Source of the DNA: Brachionus manjavacas
Taxonomy: Eukaryota; Rotifera; Eurotatoria; Ploima; Brachionidae
NCBI GenBank assembly: GCA_019054805.1
Contig: JAHQIY010000006.1
Coordinates: 5,332,001-5,396,000 of the forward strand
Direction of reading: 5' to 3'
DNA length: 64,000 nucleotides
The translations under genes and the position numbers were made by a program. The notes below the pieces were generated by a model, which searched no databases, was not told the DNA's origin, and worked only from the letters and a program-made list of their open reading frames with translations. This document shows, piece by piece, positions 35,596-46,740 of the stretch (the first letter of the stretch is position 1; the number at the start of each line of letters is the position of its first letter).

Positions 35596-36410
35596 CGAGA
35601 AGTATAATTTTTTAGAGAATTTTTGAGTCCAGTCAATTTTTATTTCTAGTTAAATAAAATCAATAATAGCCACCTAATTTTAAATCTAGAATAAAATTCG
35701 CTTTAATAATAACTTATAAAGCTTTGACAATAGATCATTTTAAAATTAGATTCCGTTTGCATGACTCTTTTTTTCCTAAACAAAAGAGTTTGTTGAAGAA
35801 GCATATTGGCTTTCAAATGGACAAAACCTGATATAATTACTCGGTAGTAAGAAAAAATAGATCAATAGGATGGTCATTAATTAATTATTAAAAAATAATT
35901 CTGACTGAAAGTGATCCTAACCAATTTTTAAATCAGCTCAAACGCTATTTATCGAAATTTTGATTCAGAAGAAAAATTAATAGAGAATTAATTTTTTAAT
36001 TTAAAATCATTTTTTTAATCATTTGTTGAAAATTAGATTTAAATCAATATATTAAATTTTTCCCAAATTAACTAAATAGAATTAACCATAATCAAAATGA
36101 TCCATTTTTTTTAAATTTAAGATATAAATGTTTAAATTTTCAGAACATTATTTTTTTTTAAATTTTTTGTAATTTAATGGACTAATGTGACACAAAAACA
36201 GCTTTCATAATAATTTAATCTAAATTTTTTTAATTCACAGATTAGAAGATTTTTTAATTTTTCCAATATTAAGCTGCACTAGCAAAGCTAAAATTAATCA
36301 AATAAGCTTAATAAAAAAAAACAATCTTTAGATAATTTGATGAAAAGAGAACTAAAACTTAAAATTGATGAGAAAAAATCTAAACCATCAGCTATTTTTT
36401 CTTGTCTAAG
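35596..36410. other. Intergenic stretch S5 to MULE
   Basis: I see no coding sequence or recognisable repeat here, only AT-rich DNA. The promoter of S5 probably lies here. Confidence 0.5.
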
Positions 36411-36419
36411 TATAATATG

Positions 36420-39028
36420 GGCTCTTTAATATCTAGGCCATAAATTTAGAATAAAATACCCCAAATTTAAAATTTTTTACCCCAATTTTTTAATAAAATA
36501 CCCCTTTTAATTAAGTAAACCATAAAAAATTAAGATTTACACCTAATTAAATAAGATGTTACTTTTTCTTTTATTTTGACACTAAATCAATTAAAACTAC
36601 ACCTAATTAATTAAAACGAACTCTAGTTTATTAAAATGAAACCTAAATTTTTTGACACTTTTTTAATAAATATTTAAAAAATATTCCTATATAAGAAATT
36701 CAGCTTGCTAAAATGTGTATTGATTATTATTAAATGTCTAGTTCTGCGAGTATTTTAGAAAATAATTTCAACGACACCTTAAATGACGCTGAAGAATTGC
36801 CGAAAATAAAAAGAAGCGTATCTAAAGCGTACGATTTCCTTGAAGATTGTGAATCTTTAATGGAATTTAAAAAATTGGTCAAAAATTTACATTTTGACAA
36901 TGTAGCATGGAACTTTCATTCAAAAAATAACCTAGCCGATTGCGATAAACATACATTCAACTGCAAATTCAACAAAAAAGGCTGCAAAAAATCAATTTAT
37001 TTCAAAGTCAAAAATGGTGAAATTGGTGGTTCAGTCTATATATCAGACAATGAACATTCTAATCATTCGAACGAAGAAAATTCAGCTAATGTTCCTCCTA
37101 AAGTGAAAGAAAAAATTATTTATTTTCGTTCGCTTGGACAAGCAAAAAAAGAAATCAAGAGAAATTTAATCAAAGAAAATATTCAGCCACCAACTGACAA
37201 TCAAATTCAACATATTATAAATTCAGTTAGTAAGGACTTAAATAAAAATTGTTCATTGACAGATTTCAAAAAATGGTGCGAAGATAATTCAGAGATTCCA
37301 GACGATGAAGACGCGGTTTTCGTTGGGAAATTTGAATATGCTGCCATGCCATCACAAATTTTTCGAGTGTTTTTAACATCAAAACGTTTAATTAAAATCG
37401 CAGAAAATGCTCAACATTTTTTGAGTGATGCTACGTACAAGTTAACATATGAAAATTTTCCAATTATTACAGGTGGTACAACTGATCGTAATAAAAGTTT
37501 TCATCCGTTCGGATTAGCTATATGTCGTACTGAAAATGAAGATGATTTCGGTTTTTTTTTCAACTCAGTCAAAGAAACACATGAAAAAGTATTTAACAAA
37601 ACAGTTAATTTTTCAATTTTAATAGCAGATAATGCTGGTGCTATCACAAACGGATTTGCAAAAGTATTCGATTTAAAAACAAGAGTAAATTGTTGGGCTC
37701 ACGTCAATCGTAATATTGATATTCGTGTAAAATCAATTAGCAAATTACAAGCAGAACGAATTGTCTACGATATAAGCGAAATTCAAAAAATTTTTGAGCC
37801 AGAATTATTTCCAAGAGCTCTTAAATTATTTCAAGAAAAATGGTCAAGAGTCAATAGTCCAGCCATCAAAACATTTTTAGAGTATTTCGATAATCAATGG
37901 TGCAAAAGATGGAAATAATGGTTGGTATGAAGGCTTTGCACCTGGTTTACCAAGTACAAGCAATTCATTAGAGTCAACTCATGCTCAAATCAAGAAAATT
38001 TTAAATTCAAAACGTTTTGGTTTGATTCCATTTCTAAACGAATGTCGAGATAATATTTTGAAAGAATGGTCAACTGAACGTGCACCTACATTATCATTGA
38101 TTGATCCAGAAACAAATCAGCCTCAAATCGTTGACAACTTAAATCAAAAAATATTTTATGAATTTCCAAATGTTACAAAGGATGACTTAGTAAAAGCTTA
38201 TAAATGGAACAGTTATAACAAAACAATTATTCATTTGAAAGATGATAATTATTATTATTTAACTGCTGATGACAAGATAGATATCAACAAAGAACAATGT
38301 AAACAATACAATCAGTCATTAATTGAAAAAAAATGGTTTTCATTCGATCATATGATTACTTCCATTTTTAGTATTCGTAAAATTAAATTCAATGAAAATA
38401 GTTGGACTTTGAGTAGTTGCAATTGTTGGTATTGGTTAAAAAATTACAAATGTTATCATCTTACAACTATTGCAGCAAGAAAAAAAAATGCAATTTCGAC
38501 TCAGTTGGTATGGATATACCTATACAAGCCAATAGAAAGAAAGGAAGGCCAAAAGACACAGCTGGACCACTTGAACATCAACCGAAAGAAACACAAGCAA
38601 CAAATTCGGCACCTAAAGGGATTGATACAGATGATGAAGATTCGAGTTCGACAAAAGAAAATCCATCAAAAATACCTCGAATTGATTCAATCAAACAAGT
38701 CGAAGAAAAGTTTTGTGATAAATGTGGCGCTAAAATGACTAAAAGAAGATATTGGGCTTGCTCAAATAAATGTGGAAAAAAGTAAATTTTTGGGGTAAGT
38801 ATGCTCTGAATTCGACTAAATTTTTGGGGTTAAAAATAATAAAATAGTTCATTTTTATTAATTTTGGTATTTTTATAATTAATTTGGTGTCGATTATAAA
38901 ATAAAATTGTCATTTTATTTTTTTAATTTCTTTTTTATTTTTTGGTGTTATCTTAATAAAATAGGGGTAAAAAATTAAAAATTTGGGGTATTTTATTCAA
39001 AATTTGGGGTAATAAAACTAAAAAAGTC
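36420..39028 (+). mobile_element. MULE (Mutator-like) DNA transposon with terminal inverted repeats and 9-bp target duplication
   Basis: The element is bounded by a direct 9-bp repeat, TATAATATG, at 36411-36419 and 39029-39037, the length expected for Mutator-like elements. Inside it are imperfect inverted ends. The best block is AATAAAATACCCCAAATTT..TTTTTTACCCC (36452-36485), matched by its complement at about 38968-39001. The arms hold repeated ACCCC/GGGGT words. The element carries one transposase frame (next entry). It sits between S5 and S6 and does not break either. Confidence 0.88.
36734..38785 (+). pseudogene. MULE transposase with SWIM finger and C-terminal zinc ribbon, two frameshifts
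   Basis: The frame starts at the ATG at 36734. Residues about 60-110 form a Cys/His zinc module (CDKHTFNCKFNKKGCKKSI, then NEHSNH) like the FLYWCH/WRKY-type heads of animal MULEs. The MULE catalytic domain follows, with first Asp in FLSDATYKL, second in ILIADNAGAI and the likely Glu in STSNSLESTHAQIKK. A SWIM finger is visible (CNCWYWLKNYKCYHL), and the end is a four-Cys ribbon (CDKCGAKM, then WACSNKCGKK). The reading shifts frame near 37910, in a short A run (stop at 37918), and again near 38490, in an eight-A run. Everything else is open, so either two recent indels killed it or the assembly has homopolymer errors. The product would cut and move the element in the nucleus. Confidence 0.85.
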
Positions 39029-39885
39029 TATAATATGCTTTTTTGGTTATATCTAATAAAAAATAAAATTTGATTACTCATGGCTTATTAGAGCATCACA
39101 TTTTAAAAGATTAATATTAAGGAATAAACATTTGAAATTTTTGGATCTATTTTTTCTAACTTAAGTAATTACTCAAAAATGATTAAATTAAAAACTTCCT
39201 TCATTTAAAAAAGTCTTGAAAACGACCAAATTTTCTTGCATGTAAATAAATAAGTAGTCGTATAATTATATTTTTTTTTAATTTCTAATTACGGTTATTC
39301 AAAAAAATAAAAACAGATTTCCTTTAATTTTTTGGCTGATATTTAGGAATATTCGAATTTTTAATTCTTAAATTTTCGATTCATTTAACTCCATTCAATC
39401 CATCACTCATATAAAAATGGAATTAAATTTAAATTACAAAAACAAGCATTACAAAAAAAAAGAAACAACAGTTTGTTTTCAAATAAAAAATATTTTTAGC
39501 TGAATAATTTAATAAAATTTAATTAGTCTCGAAGCAACTTTTTAATTAAATCCAAAATTTAAAGGTGAACAATCAATAGGTGTAACTTGATTTTAATATT
39601 TTTTATATTTCAATTTCCTATCCAATTGGTTTGAATAAATTTAATTAATCAAGATAAATCAATTTTATTAAAAAAATTAAATTTGAAATAAATCTAAAGC
39701 AAGTATTATTTTCAATACACACTTAAAAGCATTTTTTTAAAGAAAAGAAAACAAAAAATTCATGATTTAGTTTAATTCAAATGTATTTGTTCATGATTTT
39801 AAAATTTTTTAATATCAAAACAATAAAAAATATTGTATTTAACAATCAAATATGCTCACATAAGAAAAAAATTAATTCTTTTTCT
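39029..39885. other. Intergenic stretch MULE to S6
   Basis: It starts with the right copy of the MULE target duplication (39029-39037). The rest is AT-rich with no supported feature; it includes the 3' UTR of S6. Confidence 0.5.
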
Positions 39886-41097
39886 TTATAGTTTTCCTTC
39901 TCTACCTCCAGGAAGGCTTCTCAATAGTTCCAATGGAATCGGGAATACAATAGTAGAGTTCTTTTCTGCTGCAATATGAGTGAGCGTCTGCAGATATCTT
40001 AGCTGCAAGGCTATTGGACTTTGATTTATAGTATCAGCAGCTAGTTTAAGTGAAACTGAAGCTTTCTGCTCTCCTTCAGCTGCGATTACCTTTGCTCTGG
40101 CTTCACGTGTAGACTCGGCTTCAGTTGCCATAGCGCGTTGCATTTGTACAGGCAGTTTGACATCCTTCCTATTTAAAATTATAAGCCTTAGGATATTTCG
40201 AACAATTTAAATCTTACACTTCTACTCTTTCTACTTTTACACCCCTTAAATTCAAATTTAGAGTTTTATTTTCTTTAAAAAAAACTCGATTTTTTTACCA
40301 TTCATCGGTGGCTTGGTCCAAAAATTCCTTAAAAAAATTAACAAATGTACCAATATTTTAGAAATCAAAAAAGTTATTACTTGCATGCGGTGTGAAATAG
40401 ATTCTTTGTCACTTAAAATTTCTTGAAGTGATTTAGTGCCAAGGATATTTCTTAAAGTTGTGGCAGCAAGTAATTGTGTAGAGTATCTGGAATTGGCGAT
40501 TCTGGTCACTGATAGAATTGGGTCCGAAATTCTAAAATAAACCACTGCATCAACTGTAACTGTTACAGAGTCTTTGGTCAAGATTTCTTGTGGTGGCACA
40601 TCAAAAGTGACTGATCTAAAAATTATAAAATCTAAATTCAATACTTCACAAAAATGATGAAATAATAAAATTATGTTTATTACCTTAAATCCACGTTTAC
40701 AATCGAATCAACACCTTTTATGATCAATTAGTTATAGATTATATATTTTCAGAAAAAAATTACATGGAACTATGAAAAAAAGGCCAGGTCCTTTGGCTCC
40801 TCCAGACAATATTCTACCAAGTCTAAAAATGACTGCTCTTTCATATTCTTTCACAATCTAGATATTTAGAAGAAAAATAATGCGCTTATTTCCTCTAACA
40901 AAATTTATGCTTTTATACTTTTATACTCATTGGTATTGAAATTGGAAATGTTAAAATTATTAGAATGTAAGACAGGAAAATTAAAATGCTTCCACAAAAA
41001 TTCGAGTCATCTCCATTTTCAGCATTCTGAATTCCTAAAAAAAAATTCAGGATAAATTTTGAATTCAATCAAGTTAAAAACCTTCTGATTTGATCAT
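39886..41097 (-). CDS. Stomatin-family gene S6 (eight exons)
   Basis: Exons: 41082-41097, 40919-41034, 40764-40857, 40684-40714, 40381-40615, 40299-40327, 40218-40244 and 39886-40168, total 831 bases, 276 residues, all GT-AG and in phase. The first exon is only MIKSE plus one base. Next are [13 protein letters not shown], the hairpin ([16 protein letters not shown]), [36 protein letters not shown], the PHB core ([19 protein letters not shown]), [12 protein letters not shown] (split by a phase-2 intron at W|G) and the helix ending [13 protein letters not shown]. The CCAT|GTAATT donor inside LPC is shared with S2, which ties those two together. A stomatin-like membrane scaffold is expected. Confidence 0.88.
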
Positions 41098-42045
41098 TTT
41101 GCTCAAAGTTTTAATTCTATTTTATTTAATTTGAATCTAAAAGTAAAAAATAATATTAACATTGATTTTAATTTTTATATACCAGATCTGTTTATCTTTA
41201 ACGATTATCTCTTATTTTTATAATTTCAAAATTTCAAAAAAATGCTAATTTTTAATGAAATGAAATTAGGTAATTAAATACGATTAAATTTTTTTAGATA
41301 AAGCGCATAAAATATTTGAAAATGTTTTGTCAAAATTTAGCTCTATCTTTCCAATTTATAAAAATTATGCTCAAAAACCTTTTATATTGTTTAAAAGGTT
41401 GCGGTATTTCGAGCCAAAATCTTGTTCTAACTTCAATTGAGTCACAATAAAAACTTTACGAATTCAAAATTCATCGAGTCCTTGAAAATAGAATGCATAG
41501 CAGTTATCCAACAGTTAAGCATTCGATTCTATTAAATCACGACTTTTTAGTTCTATTCTTACTTTGATAAATAAATTTTGGACTTAATTTAATCATATTG
41601 TTGTTGTCGGCACTAGAAATCATCGAGTTCATTAGAAAGTTAGAATGAAAAATCAGAGTACAAGAATTTATAACATAGGGTGATGATTTTTCTTTTATCC
41701 TAAATTCCAATTTTTAATTCTACTCAGCTAAACAAAAATAAGTACTGATAAAGATTTCTCTAAAAAAATTAAAACAAGAATATTAAAGCTTAAATATGAT
41801 CAAATGTCATTTAAAAAGTTGCTTGAAAATCTAATTTAAATGCATGCAAAAATTAACTACTACGTAGTTTGAAAAATTTTATTTTTATCAAAGATAATTA
41901 GAAACAAAATTTTAAATTTAAACACTCTCCAAAAAAAATATTTATAATCATATGATTTAACATTTCAAAAATAATTAAACACATTGAGAGACCAAAAATT
42001 AGTCATAATTATCCAGTGGTAGATTTGCATAGTCACAAAGCTATT

Positions 42046-45000
42046 TTAAATAGGCTTTGGATTCGCAGCGCCTGGCAATGATCGCAAAAGCTCGATTGGT
42101 ATAGGAAAAACAATTGTTGAGTTTTTTTCAGCAGCAATGTCACTCAAAGTTTGCAGATATCTAAGTTGTAGAGCTATTGGATTTTGGTTTATTATATCTG
42201 CTGCTTCCTTAAGCGCTACCGAAGCGTTTTGCTCTCCCTTTGCCGCCACTAACTTTGCTCTTGCGTCTCTAGTAGCTTCTGCTTCAGTTGCCATAGCCCT
42301 TTGCATTTCAACAGGAAGACGAACATCTTTTCTAAATTGAAAATTTACTCTCTTTTTTATTCTAAAATTAAAAAAATATTACAATTCAATCCTTTCAATT
42401 TTGACACCCCAATCATCGGTGGCCAAGTCAAGTGTACTCTTCAAACTAAACTGTTAAAACAAAAAAAAAACTTAATATTGCACGCTATACTTGCATATGC
42501 TGAGTAATTGATTCTTTGTCCACCAAGATCTCTTGCAGAGTCTTGGTACCAAGAATATTCCTGAGAGACGTGGCAGCTAATAGCCGAGTGGAATACTGAG
42601 CATTTGCCACTTTATTCACCGACCTTACAGGATCAAATATTCGGTAATAGACAACAGCATCGACAGTAATTGTGACCGAATCTTTGGTTAGAATTTCTTG
42701 TGGTGGAACGTCAAAAGTAATTGTTCTCAAATCAATAGTTGTTATTTCATCTACACATGGAAGAACAAAAAACAAGCCGGGTCCTTTGGCCCCACCATTC
42801 AAATTACGACCCAAACGAAATATTACCTTAATGAAATGTTAGCTTTTAAAATAATTAACTTAAGGTACAGTTGGTTAAGTCTTTCATTCGGGGTAAAAAA
42901 TATTCATTTGTTGTTCCTTGTGATCGAAAAAATTTCCAAGCTCATTTTGGTAAAAAGGAATAGCAATTGTACCAAGAAGTTCAGAATTCGTGTTATATAT
43001 AACAATTTAGCTAAAAAAACTGTTTTTTTCGGTCCATGTTAATAATAAGCATGTCTATTAGAATGGCCTCAAAGAGAAGTGGAAGAATACACTGGGTCGA
43101 ATATGGGTAAAAGTTAACAGTAGAGTTCCAAAAGGTTCAGTAATCGATTTTCTACACTTTATTGTTTACAGTGCTGCTACGGTATGAATCTTTTTCTTGT
43201 CTTTTTGTTAAATTTACATTAATTAACGTGAAAAAAAGAAAATACGTAAATTTACGTAAAACTAAAAAGGTCCAAAATTTCCCCAGTTATGTGTTAATTT
43301 TGGTAAAATAACATGAAAAATTAATTTTTCATAATTCATAATTAGATATAAAGAAAAAAGTAAATTTTCGTTATTTAACGTGAATTTCGTTTTTTTCAAT
43401 AGTAAAAAAACAAAAAAGATTAATTTTCAATTTTATTAAAAAAAATTTATTTATTATTTGTTTTTGTTTTATAACGTTCGCTTTTTATACAGTTTAGAAC
43501 ATTATGCCATGGAAGACTTAATGTAATTTTCGACAGTACGAATTTTTTTAAGTGACCTTTATTTTTTAAAAAATTAAGATTTATAATAAATAAGGAAATT
43601 TATTAATCATAAGGGATTGATTGAATCATTAAAGAATCATTTAATTTTTTAAATGTTTTTTTCATTATTACCGAATGAAATGGAGTTTTGAATAAAACTG
43701 AAAATTACTCTTTTTTGTTTTTTTTACTATAAAAACGCAATTTTACGTAAATCTACGTAAAATTACCAAAAAGACACTTACCGTAGTACTCCTGTGTATA
43801 AACAATATAAATATTGCCTAAAAAAATTGTAAAGCTTATGATTATGACACGAAGATCTTATCAACAATTAATAAATCCAACCCGATTTAAAAGCTACAAC
43901 CAGATATAGTTTAGATGTTCAAGTGGTGAAAATAGTGGTCGACTCAGCTAAATGAAGAAAAATGCAAATGGTTCATATTGGCAGCAATAATACCGAGTTC
44001 AATTATAAGATTAGTTTGAAACCCTTGACTAAATAGAAATGCGAAAAAGATTTGGGTTTTTACATTTAGAGTGGTTTAAAATGGGGCACACAAGTTAAGA
44101 CAGCTAAAGCAAATAGAATATTTGGTATAATTAAGAAAGCATATGTTTTCAGCGAGATTATCAAATTATTGTTTTGATCAATGATTAGGCCGCACCTTGA
44201 GTATGATGTCATTGCATGATGCCTTTATTTAGAAAAAGACATGAGTGAGCTTGAGAGAAGTCAAAGAAGAGATAAAAAGTTGATTAATGAAGCACGTGAT
44301 TTGGATTATCAACATCGTTTGTCAAAACTAGAATTAATTTACCTGAGAACAAGAAGGATAAGGGGTGACCTAGTTCATATTTACAAATTTGCAAACAATT
44401 ACGAATAAGTTGAATTTAATAAAAGAATCAACTAAAATTAAAACTCAAGATCCGGTAACCAAAGATTTAAATTGAGGAAAAATAGCTATTGTCAAAAAAA
44501 AAGAAGCGACTGATATCACTCTTAAGATTTATGCTTAGATACCACTACTAAATGTAAAAACAAAAATAAAATTAAAAAATATATTAAATAAATAATAAAT
44601 AAAAATAAAATTTCTGACTGTTTGAACTGAAATATAACTCTCATATATTCCTTTAGCCTTTTTGAAATAAATTTTAATAAAAGTTTTAAATTAAAAATAT
44701 ACCATTACCCTCGAAAACAAATGTAAACAAATTTACATTTGTTTTCGAGTTTTAGATTATAAAATAAAAATTAATTGAATATTTTGTACCTATAAAGAAA
44801 GTCGGCATCAATTGTACCTTAATTCTAAAAATATTTTACTGCTCTCTCATATTCTTGAACAACTTTTAGACAAAAAAAGAACGATACTGGAAAACTAATA
44901 AATGCCAAAAAGTATGATAGAACAACCAGAAAACTTGAGCAAAAATCATTGTGGTGTTCGTGAAATTCTGTTCCATTATCAATCAAACCTTGATTGAAAT

Positions 45001-45071
45001 TTTAAAACTTTTCAAAATATAAATAAATAAAATGTACTTGTTCTTTGCTTGGTTATTTCATCGGCCATCAT
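42046..45071 (-). CDS. Stomatin-family gene S7 (five exons, one 2-kb intron filled with transposons)
   Basis: Exons: 45038-45071, 44840-44988, 42491-42826, 42383-42450 and 42046-42331, total 873 bases, 290 residues, all in phase. It starts [11 protein letters not shown] at 45071 (a second ATG follows directly), then the hairpin ([15 protein letters not shown]), [42 protein letters not shown], the PHB core ([35 protein letters not shown]), [13 protein letters not shown] and the helix ending [13 protein letters not shown]. Exon 2 and exon 3 are 2013 bp apart. The donor GCA|GTAAAA and acceptor AAG|GTAATA restore ...[11 protein letters not shown] as in S2, so they belong together although a LINE lies between. 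Length equals that of vertebrate stomatin. Confidence 0.86.
43060..44560 (+). pseudogene. Decayed CR1/L2-like LINE inside intron 2 of S7, split by a nested insertion
   Basis: Shifted + frames show the RT motif [18 protein letters not shown] (about 43113-43165), then after an interruption [11 protein letters not shown] (about 43805), [18 protein letters not shown] (about 43950), [11 protein letters not shown] and the C-terminal block [23 protein letters not shown] (about 44310-44370). Many stops and shifts are present. It lies antisense to S7. A separate element occupies about 43170-43803 in the middle (next entry). Confidence 0.7.
43165..43808. mobile_element. MITE-like element nested in the LINE
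   Basis: The left end (ATTGTTTACAGTGCTGCTAC at about 43161-43180, then GGTA and TGTCTTTTTGTTAAATTTAC) matches the complement of the right end (ATTGTTTATACACAGGAGTA, then CTACGGTAAGTGTC and TTTTTGGTAATTTTACGTA, near 43805 back to 43745). Both arms contain doubled ACGTAAA words (43244-43260 and 43745-43760). It separates two parts of one RT reading, so it inserted after the LINE. Ends are approximate; no coding is seen. Confidence 0.55.
44710..44749. repeat. Perfect 18-bp hairpin
   Basis: The arms CTCGAAAACAAATGTAAA and TTTACATTTGTTTTCGAG are exact complements with a CAAA loop. It lies in intron 2 of S7, near the donor of exon 2 (antisense). It is probably the end of a foldback element; a function is not indicated. 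Confidence 0.85.
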
Positions 45072-46740
45072 AAATTCTGAACGAATTCGAGATTTTTTCT
45101 ATCTGAACTTAAAATAAATGCTGAGTTATTTAGAATAAATCAGATTTATTTTAAAGAAGGCTAAGCAAATGCCTGACTGATTTCTGATTTTTCATATCAA
45201 ATCAGTAACTTCTTTCATTTAACATTTTTATGCTAAAATTATGAAGTGCTACATTTAGTGGCACAGTTTCACAATTCTCCAGTGATATCTTATATTTTAT
45301 AAATCAATACATCAATCATTGATTGGGAATAATTTATTGATTTATCATGCTGAATAAAATTTAAATCAATATAATAAAATTTTCCAGTTAAAAAAAAGTA
45401 AAAGCTATTTGTTGTCTGTCTGAGACTGTCAGAAATACAGGCGTAAATGATATGTGATTGAGAAGTAATTAAAATTGAGGTACCTTCAAGGCTAATTTAA
45501 TTAATAGAAAACATGAAATCTTTACACTAATTAAATCCTATAGATCGTTTGAGATTTTTAAAAGAGCTAATTGAACTTACTGAAATTTTAAAAATGCCAA
45601 AAAATATAAACTTTGATCATGCCTTTCATTTTCTTATTGTGAGTATTGTTTTTCCAAGCTCATCAAAATTCTAATAAATCCTCAAATAGTTGTAATTCTC
45701 AGGTTACTAATAAAAACTGATTTAGTTCAACATTTTATTAAAAATTATTTTAATCGAATTAAAATATTGATTAGCTAGAAACTAAATTTAATTCCATTAA
45801 AAAAACAGAATATTGACTATGTAAATCTTTTTGTTTTACCTAAAGCAAACTTTAATAATTTGCCATCTTTGTTTATCTTAGATACTATATTTCCCGGTTT
45901 TGAATTTTAAATTTTAGTGAATGATAATTTGAGTCTCGAGAGCTATTCTTTCTTAGTTTTGATCCTTAGACAACGAAAATTCGATACTCAAAAGACTAAT
46001 TTATTCAAAACTTGATGCGATTGTAATTAATTTTTTTTGGTTATTTGACAGCTAAGTGAATCATTCCTTGAGGAATTTCTTTTACACATGACTCAAAAAA
46101 TTATATATTTGCATTTGTATAAAATTTGATTTTTTCTAAATCAAATAGTCTTAAATTTTGATGTAACTGTTTATAAAGCTTTATGTTTATTCAATTTTTA
46201 ATGTTCTTTTTTTTTTGACAAGCTGATAATTATTGATGGATTTCCAATTTTTAAAAATGTATTTATTTTCTAATGAAAAAAATAAAAGAAGCATTCGTAT
46301 TTTAAGATGTTTTTAAATTTGCAAATTTTATAAAAAAATTATTTTTATTATTTTTGTATTCTGACAAAAAAAGTTAAAAAAACATTCGGATATAGGTGTT
46401 TTTTTGTTTGTTATTATTCTCAGAATGAAAATTTGTTTTTTTAAGCAGAAATATTAAAATTGATTTTCAGAATTTCTTTTTCGATCAATTGAATGCTATG
46501 AAAACTTATTGTATATAAAAAGTTTTTAAAATTTGAATTTTTAAAAGAAGAAAAAACTTAAAATTGAAACAGATTTTAGAGTGGAGATAAAAATTGTAGA
46601 TAAAAGTTTAAGGAATTTTTCAAAAAAAAGGATCAAAAGAAACAGTCTAATTTACTGCTATACCTTCGAAAAAGCTTAACCCGATAGGTTCGCAGTATTT
46701 ACTACTACTACTTCTTCTAAAATTTTAACTATTTTTTTAA
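45072..46740. other. Gene-free stretch upstream of S7
   Basis: No gene is supported. At about 46676-46703 there is a LINE-like 3' motif (TTAACCC, GATA, GGTTCGCAGTATTTA, ACT repeats) also found near 21163 and 48552. Confidence 0.5.

Noticed and set aside
37905..38500. Programmed ribosomal frameshifting in the MULE transposase
   Set aside because: The shifts are at plain A runs without a clear slippery heptamer plus structure, and MULEs do not normally need it; indels or assembly errors are simpler.
40258..40298. Read-through of S6 exon into [10 protein letters not shown]
   Set aside because: This is an intron; the TG|GTAAAA donor and AAG|GGGTGT acceptor restore [11 protein letters not shown].
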